A DNA stretch of 64,000 nt from an uncultured Eubacteriales bacterium (GTDB lineage Bacteria; Bacillota; Clostridia; Peptostreptococcales; Anaerovoracaceae): NCBI GenBank assembly GCA_902776725.1, contig CACYQX010000001.1, forward strand, positions 62,001-126,000. The letters run 5' to 3'. Positions 55,891-62,164 of the stretch are shown one piece after another. The notes below the pieces were generated by a model. That model saw only the letters and a list, made by a program, of their open reading frames with translations, searched no databases and had not been told where the DNA came from. How positions within the stretch are numbered: the stretch's first letter is position 1; each line of letters starts with the position of its first letter. The position numbers were made by a program, and so were the translations under genes.

Positions 55891-56862
55891 CTATTCAGAC
55901 TGTTTTCTCACCCTGCCCATGATGAAAAGTGTGAGCCCCAGGGCCACCAGGACCGGTACCGGCCACCAGAGCTGTCCCGTTTGCGGCAGCTTTGGTGAAT
56001 TTGGCGGGGTTGTCGGCGGAACATCTCCCTTGTAATTATTCAGGGTAAAGGTGTTGCCGTCGCGCGTAACTGTTACGGTATAGCCCGCGGGAACCTCTTT
56101 TTCGGTTACAGTATATGTCTTGGAAGCATCGAGTTCCTTCCACGTATATCTCCAGTTATTTCCACTGTTCAGCGTAACTGTATCCAAAACCACTCCGTCG
56201 CAGACGAGCTCGGCATATACGTATGTCGGGCGGGTTTCCTTATCAGCCTCGCCGCTCCAGACCTTGATTACGTTGATTTCAGTCTTCTCTCCTGTCGAAG
56301 GAACGGGTGGAATTGACGTATATTTTGGTGAAATCGTAACATTATAATTCCATGTTATGCCGTCCGTAGATGTCGGAAGCGCAACAAGGCTCGGCGACGC
56401 GATATATGTCATACCGTCGTTCGGGTTCAGGTACTTGTCCGAAAGAACCAGGTAAAGTCCCTGCTCGAGCTCTCCAAAATAGCCCTTTCCGTCCCCGTCC
56501 GTTATTGCCGTTGCCACAGAACTTATTCCGTCTCTCGCAACATAACCTGCGAGCGTCTCGGCAAGTGCTCTGTAGCCGGCCTGATCAACCGGCATAGAAA
56601 GACCGTACGACGCTATGGCCTCCGTAAAGGTGAATTTTCCATTCTCGTCAACGGACGCAACCTTGTATACGCGGAATTCCATGCCCGAAACCTTGGGGCC
56701 GTTTGTGAATTCCACGGAAAGCGTAACAGTCCTATCCACGTCAATCTTCTCGTACGCGTAGGTAGGCTGAGCCGCAATCAATAGGAACATGATTGCAACC
56801 AAAACTGCGACCACGATCTTCCTTGATAAACCTCTATTAAACTCTCTCTTGCTATTTGTCAT
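55891..56862 (-). CDS. LPXTG minor pilin with Cna_B domain, paralogue of the 46 kb pilin
   Basis: Signal peptide (IVVAVLVAIMFLLIAAQPTYA), an N-terminal domain VTLSVEFTNGPKVSGMEFRVY, an ISPKYTSIPP junction, a Cna_B domain (INVIKVWSGEADKETRPTYVYAEL...YTVTEKEVPAGYTVTVT), a Pro-rich stalk, then LPQTG, a hydrophobic helix and RVRKQSE. It is collinear with the 46.0-47.0 kb pilin over its whole length, including the LPQTGQLWWPVP anchor, so a gene duplication is likely. GGAGGATTGA precedes the ATG. A short uORF (MHITELED) ends exactly at that start codon. Confidence 0.88.
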   Translation of the reverse strand: MTNSKREFNRGLSRKIVVAVLVAIMFLLIAAQPTYAYEKIDVDRTVTLSVEFTNGPKVSGMEFRVYKVASVDENGKFTFTEAIASYGLSMPVDQAGYRALAETLAGYVARDGISSVATAITDGDGKGYFGELEQGLYLVLSDKYLNPNDGMTYIASPSLVALPTSTDGITWNYNVTISPKYTSIPPVPSTGEKTEINVIKVWSGEADKETRPTYVYAELVCDGVVLDTVTLNSGNNWRYTWKELDASKTYTVTEKEVPAGYTVTVTRDGNTFTLNNYKGDVPPTTPPNSPKLPQTGQLWWPVPVLVALGLTLFIMGRVRKQSE

Positions 56863-56942
56863 TCAATCCTCCAATTCGGTGATATGCATTAGGATTCCGA
56901 ATATGGTTAATTTCTTTTTCCCATGTAAAAATCTCTGCGGTT

Positions 56943-56989
56943 ATTATATTGAATATGCATGCATCAAAAAATCATACAAAAGTATGATT
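56943..56989 (-). promoter_or_regulatory. pilus-regulon operator and -10, second minor pilin (site C)
   Basis: AATCATAC-AAAA-GTATGATT (56970-56989) is a perfect inverted repeat and the best copy of the set. It lies 22 bp upstream of TATAAT (56943-56948). Confidence 0.7.
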
Positions 56990-57031
56990 TTGATTTTTTG
57001 AAAATCGCTGTAACCATTGAAATTACTTGAT

Positions 57032-57048
57032 AGTAACGTGGTGGTAAC
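57032..57048 (-). promoter_or_regulatory. upstream GTTACC-N5-GTTACT repeat (site C)
   Basis: Same six-base elements and five-base gap as at the two other LPXTG-gene promoters, 43 bp upstream of the operator. The next 125 bp up to the signal peptidase terminator show nothing else recognisable. Confidence 0.5.
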
Positions 57049-57173
57049 ACAAAAAATATACCCGATTTCGCGTTACCGAAATGGGAGTTTTCGAGCTTTA
57101 TATTTATGCATGTTTATGAATACACCGGAGGGGCTGCGACGCACAGATAATCGCATCGCGGCGAAAAGAAAAA

Positions 57174-57193
57174 AGCGACGATTTCTCGTCGCT
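57174..57193 (-). terminator. terminator at the end of the signal peptidase gene
   Basis: AGCGACG / CGTCGCT stem followed by six T's on the minus strand; the stem overlaps the last codon. Confidence 0.82.
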
Positions 57194-57791
57194 ACTCAAC
57201 TCTGCTGAAGTTACTTACGGGCAAGACCCTAAAGACTATTTTACCTACGATTTGTTCCTCCGCAACGCAGCCAATAATCGAGAGTCTCGAGTCCGCGGAT
57301 GTCGCTCTATGGTCTCCGAGCACAAAATATCTTCCCTCGGGCACCTGATAAGGGAACTGTATCGTTACGTCACCGTAGGCCTTTTCCTCCAGATACGGCT
57401 CATCTATCAGCTCTCCGTTAACAAATACATTGCCTTCCTTGTCTATATCGACCCAAGCACCCGGGCCCGCGATACACCTCTTAACGAGGAGCTTATTCTC
57501 GTAGTAGAAGGCTATGATATCTCCCGTCTCAAAATCCGCACCGCGCAAAGAGAGCACCATATCCCCTTCCGTCAGGGTCGGCGTCATGGATGTACCGTAG
57601 ATTCTCAAAACCGGCATCCACAGCGTCGCTATCAGGATAGCTATAGCGGCAACTACTATGAGTACGTAGATCGTATTTCTTGTGGTGCTGCTGTACTGGC
57701 GCTTCCTCTGCTCGCGCTTAAGCTCGGTCTGGAGTTCGTCCACGGAAAATCTTCTTTTGGCATCAAAGGTTTTGCTTACCTTCTCTTTCAT
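57192..57791 (-). CDS. lepB: signal peptidase I
   Basis: Cleaves signal peptides outside the membrane. After a charged cytoplasmic N-terminus (1-38) there is one helix (YVLIVVAAIAILIATLWMPVL), then Ser68 in YGTSMTPTL and Lys104 in LLVKRCIAGPG, the catalytic dyad, and the GDHRATSADSR box. 199 residues, normal. Its position next to pilin genes suggests a dedicated pilin signal peptidase. The start overlaps the stop of the upstream coiled-coil gene (ATGA). Confidence 0.94.
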   Translation of the reverse strand: MKEKVSKTFDAKRRFSVDELQTELKREQRKRQYSSTTRNTIYVLIVVAAIAILIATLWMPVLRIYGTSMTPTLTEGDMVLSLRGADFETGDIIAFYYENKLLVKRCIAGPGAWVDIDKEGNVFVNGELIDEPYLEEKAYGDVTIQFPYQVPEGRYFVLGDHRATSADSRLSIIGCVAEEQIVGKIVFRVLPVSNFSRVE

Positions 57792-58279
57792 TTACCGCTG
57801 CCCTCTTCCAAAGCCTTCTTCATGGACTCCATAGTCTCGTTATATCTCTTGATGCGCTTATATACTTCGTCCCAATAAGCCTGCGAATCGCGCTTTGCGC
57901 TCTCTACCATTTCTACACAGCGCTTCTTGGTCTCGGCTTCTATCGCCTGACATTTTGCCTGAACTTCTTTTTCTGCAGCCCCCATATCGCGTGACGCAGC
58001 CATAAGCGCAGCCGCATCGACACTTCCGTCTCCCGGATACATGCGCTGCAAATTAGCCAGATACTGCGCGCCCGCCTGGTCCGCAGCCTCAAAGATCTTG
58101 TTAATCTTGAGCGCGGCCTCTGCAAGCGTTCCCGCTCTGGAAATCTCTATTTCACGTCCGTCCAGCTTTTCGTAAGCTTCCTGGAGTTCCGCCTCCAGCT
58201 TGTCGCAGCGCTGGGTAATTGAAATCAGCATCGCGAGAAGCTCGGTACGATTCAGTTTTTTCAGTTCGCTTTCTGTCAT
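57788..58279 (-). CDS. coiled-coil protein of unknown function (DivIVA-like style)
   Basis: A 163-residue helical protein without signal or membrane segment. Residues 22-50 are a likely coiled coil (QRCDKLEAELQEAYEKLDGREIEI), then AGTLAEAALKINKIFEAADQAGAQYL, and a long charged helix with Lys/Glu (100-160). The LAEAALKINKIFEAA phrase resembles DivIVA-type scaffolds in Clostridia, but I would not assign a family. It starts the operon with signal peptidase I under a pilus-type promoter; a role in placing the secretion/pilus machinery is only inference. Confidence 0.7.
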   Translation of the reverse strand: MTESELKKLNRTELLAMLISITQRCDKLEAELQEAYEKLDGREIEISRAGTLAEAALKINKIFEAADQAGAQYLANLQRMYPGDGSVDAAALMAASRDMGAAEKEVQAKCQAIEAETKKRCVEMVESAKRDSQAYWDEVYKRIKRYNETMESMKKALEEGSGK

Positions 58280-58308
58280 ATATGAGAATTTTTCCTTTCG
58301 AAGATACT

Positions 58309-58352
58309 ATTGTACCTTAACGAGAGCCTCTTGCAACCCCCAAAAGTACGAT
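58309..58352 (-). promoter_or_regulatory. pilus-regulon operator and -10, coiled-coil/lepB operon (site D)
   Basis: AACCCCC-AAAA-GTACGAT (58335-58352) lies 20 bp upstream of TACAAT (58309-58314). The right half matches well, the left half is weaker. Confidence 0.55.
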
Positions 58353-58408
58353 TTGCGGCGTGTTTTCCTGCCTCCCCATAATTTCCCCTATACTTCTTAT
58401 TTCGACCT

Positions 58409-59044
58409 TTATTCGGCCCCTGTTTCGTCGTTTATAACAAGGCCTATCTCTCTCGCCTTCACGGCAAGCTCGGTTCTGTTTCTGAATCCCGTCTTGTCCT
58501 GCAGGTTCTGAAGGTGAGTCTTTAATGTGCTTACGGAGATGCTAAGCCTGTCGGCGATGTCGTTATTACTGTCACCCGTCATGATTTCCTTGAGAACCTC
58601 GAGCTCCCTTTCAGTAAACTCTGTGCTCGACGCATTCCCGAGTTTGAGTTCGGGCGTGCTATCCGGGAATATTCTCTCTCCCGCCATGGTTCTATCCATT
58701 AGATCAAAGAATCCTTCTTCCACAACCTGCTTATACCAAAAGCTGTCGACGCCGATTTTCTTTGCTCTTTCAAGATACGAATACTCCGGCATGGACGTAC
58801 AGATGATTACTTTGATGTTGGGGTGCTTCTGTTTGATTCTCTCCGCGGCGTCGAGCCCGTTTGCGCGCATGGCGGTACGTATATCCATAAGCACAAGGTC
58901 TACATCATTCTTGGCGCAATAAAGCGGCGCAAGGTCCGCGTTATCTATCGCGGCCGCAAGCGTATAGCCGTCGCTCTCTTTGATAAACATCTCCAGGAGC
59001 TGTCTTATCATGGAATCGTCTTCTACAATTAGCACATTATACAT
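58409..59044 (-). CDS. LuxR-type (NarL/FixJ) response regulator
   Basis: Residues 1-120 are a receiver domain: acidic pocket EDD (8-10), phosphorylation site Asp54 in LVLMDIRTA, Thr/Ser in IICTSMP and Lys105 in FWYKQ. Residues 140-205 are a LuxR helix-turn-helix (FTERELEVLKEIMTGDSNNDIADRLSISVSTLKTHLQNLQDKTGFRNRTEL). 211 residues. ACGGAGGAGAATTCAGT precedes the ATG; a TATAAT box lies just upstream without a clear -35. The cognate kinase is encoded immediately upstream. It is the best candidate to bind the pilus operators, though no sequence here proves it. Confidence 0.93.
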   Translation of the reverse strand: MYNVLIVEDDSMIRQLLEMFIKESDGYTLAAAIDNADLAPLYCAKNDVDLVLMDIRTAMRANGLDAAERIKQKHPNIKVIICTSMPEYSYLERAKKIGVDSFWYKQVVEEGFFDLMDRTMAGERIFPDSTPELKLGNASSTEFTERELEVLKEIMTGDSNNDIADRLSISVSTLKTHLQNLQDKTGFRNRTELAVKAREIGLVINDETGAE

Positions 59045-59125
59045 ACTGAATTCTCCTCCGTGTATATTATACCCCTATATTAGTATCCATTTATGTTACT
59101 ACGGTGATTTTATAAACCCACGTGC

Positions 59126-60478
59126 TTATATCCTGTTTACAGGAATTCTGAGCCTCAGAGTAAAATGCTTGTCCTCCGGATAATCCATGGTCGCATCCAT
59201 CTTCTCCGCGGCCTGCCTCAGAATCGAAAGTCCGCCACCCTCAGAAACAGGGCCTTCCGGCGCGGCTCCGTTATTGCTGTAGATTACCTCGTACTCCATT
59301 TCGTTCTTGTTAATAGTTACGTAGAGCTGATCCGCGTCGGCGTGCTGGATGGCATTGGTCATGCACTCCTGTATACCTACGCAGATTAAGTTTGTAACAT
59401 CCTCATCCTCCGGCATCTCGCCTATAATCTGAAGGTCCACACCAAAGTGCTGAGCGGCATCGATAAGCCTGTCCACCTGTGTCGGCGCGGCTTCATCCTT
59501 TGCTTCCTCTCTAAGGAGCGAAAGGTCCTTCTTCCATCCGAGGAGCACGCTTTCCGGAGTGGCAGGTCCTTTGTCGTTACTCAAGAGAACCTTGGTCGCA
59601 AGAAGTACCTCGCCCATATTATCGTGCACGCGCATCTTGGCGGCGAGAAGTTCCTCCCTGCGTATCGTATCGTCAACGATATTGTTATAGTTTCTGAGAC
59701 GCTTATTCATATCGGCAAGCTGCACGGTCTTCTCCTCGAGTTCCGCAACTATCTGCTGCTCGCGCGTCGCATTAACAGCAACTATCTGATTGATGTCCGC
59801 GATATCGGTGTGAATCGGAGTCTTGGAGAACATCCACACCTGACCTTCGGGCGTTTTGACCATCGGCGCCTCGCCTCCACGGAATTGCATTCCGTCCGCA
59901 AGATCGCCGTTTACTATGCGCGCCCATGCTTTGTCGGCGTCAACGAGCGTTGTTCCAAGAATCCTATAACAGATATCCTGCATCATATTATTCGACTGAA
60001 AAACAATTCCTTCGTCTCCGGCAAACGCAATACCCATCGGCATATGATCCAGAGACTCACCGATAGAGAATTCCGTGATATTGGATTTGATGGCTCTTCT
60101 TACCTCACGCAATCTCAGTATTCCGGAGAACATGAGAAGGCACATAAGGCTAAGTCGCATCGTAGTTGGCATATTGGCTATAAGAATACCTATGTCGCTT
60201 CTGAGTTCACCGCGTCCCGCCATTGCGCTACATACGTCGTAGACGCCGTTGAACACCGCAATGTCCGCAACAAAAGGTATTACGCCGACAGCGATTACCT
60301 TTGTAAGATGCGTGGTCGCAAACATAATCATGCAATATACGCCGACCAAGACGAGACCCGTCGCAATAAGAAAGCTTATGATTGCCTCCCAAGGCGCAAA
60401 GGTATAAGCAGCCGTGTTTGGAAGTTCCGGAACGATGTCTGAAAGCACGCTATACAATGCATTTACAATCGAAATCAT
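59126..60478 (-). CDS. sensor histidine kinase
   Basis: About four membrane helices in the first 125 residues, then a PAS-like segment (HMPMGIAFAGDEGIVFQSNNMMQDIC), a coiled coil (240-270), a dimerisation helix with His285 in KMRVHDNMGEVLLATK, and a HATPase_c domain (N-box ECMTNAIQHADAD, G-box EGGGLSILRQAAE). The H-box is atypical for HisKA_3, but pairing with a LuxR-type regulator is usual. GGGAGGAGGTGCAGGAAA precedes the ATG, which overlaps the stop of the second sensor gene. Confidence 0.9.
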   Translation of the reverse strand: MISIVNALYSVLSDIVPELPNTAAYTFAPWEAIISFLIATGLVLVGVYCMIMFATTHLTKVIAVGVIPFVADIAVFNGVYDVCSAMAGRGELRSDIGILIANMPTTMRLSLMCLLMFSGILRLREVRRAIKSNITEFSIGESLDHMPMGIAFAGDEGIVFQSNNMMQDICYRILGTTLVDADKAWARIVNGDLADGMQFRGGEAPMVKTPEGQVWMFSKTPIHTDIADINQIVAVNATREQQIVAELEEKTVQLADMNKRLRNYNNIVDDTIRREELLAAKMRVHDNMGEVLLATKVLLSNDKGPATPESVLLGWKKDLSLLREEAKDEAAPTQVDRLIDAAQHFGVDLQIIGEMPEDEDVTNLICVGIQECMTNAIQHADADQLYVTINKNEMEYEVIYSNNGAAPEGPVSEGGGLSILRQAAEKMDATMDYPEDKHFTLRLRIPVNRI

Positions 60479-62118
60479 TTTCCTGCACCTCCTCCCACAA
60501 AGTTAATCTGTGGCGCCAGCATCTTTTGCTCGCCGTGAACAGGCACGATTATTTCTTTGTCGTAGACGCGTCCATCTATATCCATTCTCAGATTAATTCT
60601 ATCCGCGCCGACGGAAAGATTGACTGATATAGATTTCATATTTTCGATATTCGCTTCCACGATTTCCTGGAAATAGTTATATGTTCTCAAAAGATCATCC
60701 GCATCAAAATTCCCGCTTACGCTCGAGGTGTATTTGCACTCAATTCCGTTAAGTTGAATGTATTCGAGGGATTCTCTTATACTGTTTTCGAGTTCAAATC
60801 CGTGAAGAATACTGTCGTTCTGTCTAAGGAGCATCAGGTTGCACGCGCGCTTGATATATACTTTGTAGACAGACGCGAGCGCGAGCTTTTCTTCAAAGTC
60901 CGCATCGCTCGGTTGAATATGCTGAACGATGTCGCCGATTCGATCAAGCTGTGGCTGCATCTGCTGTGCGAGCATCGTGTAGAGCTTGTTCTGCTCGTCG
61001 GCTTTGGCTCGCCTTGCAATCATATCGTTCTCCGCGGCAATTAGGTTATTGTCCTCTTCAAGTTCTGTCTGAACCTGACGGAGCTCCTTGGCGACTTTGT
61101 TGATGGAGCTCAGATCATTCACCCAGAAAACGTACCCTCCCGAAACGCTCTGTCCATGAAGTCTGTGATCCTCGTCGATATACACGTCTCCGAGAAGTGA
61201 GCGCATCATATCGTCTCTCTCGATTGGAATCTGACCCGCCGTCTGGTATCTCACGCCTCCCTCTGCATCGACCAGCGAAACCGAAAGCTGCGACGCCTCA
61301 AAGAACTCCCTGTAGTTTGAGTTGGCTCCGATTAGTCCAAATCGCATGCATATCTCTGTCGTAAAGAGTATGAACGCCTCGAGCACCTGGGGGATATTGT
61401 ACATATCTTTGATCCAAGTGAACTTGCTGCGTCCCCCCATCCACCAAGCGAAATAGAGAATGCCGATTCCGAGCGCTATGAATACAATCCAGATATAACT
61501 TGCACGTTTTCGGACGCGCGCCTTTTGCCATAGGCTGATTGCGCAACCAAAGAACATGGTAAACATCCACGTCATCGCTATGTAGTAGAGAATTCTGAAT
61601 CCATGTCCTTGGTAGAAGCTGTTTATGCCGTCAACAAAGACGAACGCCAGTCCATGGATGTCATTTGTCATCACGCCGATTATGATTAAAAACGTCACGA
61701 CAAAGGTGAGCCACCATGCATTATGCATTCTCTGTGATTCGTGCTTATTGAGATATAGGGATGCCATAAAGAGAAGATTTGGAATCATTAGCATCGGTAT
61801 GTACTGCATATACCAAAGCACTCGATTGCCGGGATGTTCAACCGGGAATATAACCTCTTCCATGAGCGCAATAATAAGCCATCCGTAGAGATAGACTACG
61901 GATGACGTTATATAGTATTTTACGTCCGGTTGTGTGATATTTCTTCTTGTATAGATTACATAGAGTGTGCAGAGCGTAAGATGTCCAAGATATGAGATAG
62001 CACAAAGCCTGACGGGCAGATCTCCAACCCTTGAATCCAACAAATTTGCTATGCCGCTCAGCAGGTAGAGAATAACCACAGAGGCCAGCATTATCTTTGT
62101 GTTTCTGTTAAGTTTCAA
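60475..62118 (-). CDS. multi-pass sensor protein with degenerate kinase end
   Basis: About seven membrane helices (1-245) in the style of 7TM sensor kinases, then a PAS-like domain (REFFEASQLSVSLVDAEGGVRYQTAGQIPI), a coiled coil with KLYTMLAQQMQPQLDRIGDIVQHIQPSD, and a C-terminal region that has the length of a HATPase domain but no clear N-box or G-boxes. The start is TTG, eight bases after AAGGAGG. It is translationally coupled to the intact kinase. I infer a ligand-sensing partner that acts through the kinase and lacks autophosphorylation itself. Confidence 0.8.
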   Translation of the reverse strand: MKLNRNTKIMLASVVILYLLSGIANLLDSRVGDLPVRLCAISYLGHLTLCTLYVIYTRRNITQPDVKYYITSSVVYLYGWLIIALMEEVIFPVEHPGNRVLWYMQYIPMLMIPNLLFMASLYLNKHESQRMHNAWWLTFVVTFLIIIGVMTNDIHGLAFVFVDGINSFYQGHGFRILYYIAMTWMFTMFFGCAISLWQKARVRKRASYIWIVFIALGIGILYFAWWMGGRSKFTWIKDMYNIPQVLEAFILFTTEICMRFGLIGANSNYREFFEASQLSVSLVDAEGGVRYQTAGQIPIERDDMMRSLLGDVYIDEDHRLHGQSVSGGYVFWVNDLSSINKVAKELRQVQTELEEDNNLIAAENDMIARRAKADEQNKLYTMLAQQMQPQLDRIGDIVQHIQPSDADFEEKLALASVYKVYIKRACNLMLLRQNDSILHGFELENSIRESLEYIQLNGIECKYTSSVSGNFDADDLLRTYNYFQEIVEANIENMKSISVNLSVGADRINLRMDIDGRVYDKEIIVPVHGEQKMLAPQINFVGGGAGK

Positions 62119-62164
62119 ATGCCGCGCCTCCTTCTTTTAGCGCTTAGCGTTAGTGCTTGTGCCT

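Noticed and set aside
55789..55998. Plus-strand frame of 69 codons after the adhesin promoter
   Set aside because: It runs through a terminator hairpin and antisense to the pilin anchor, and no start signals support it.
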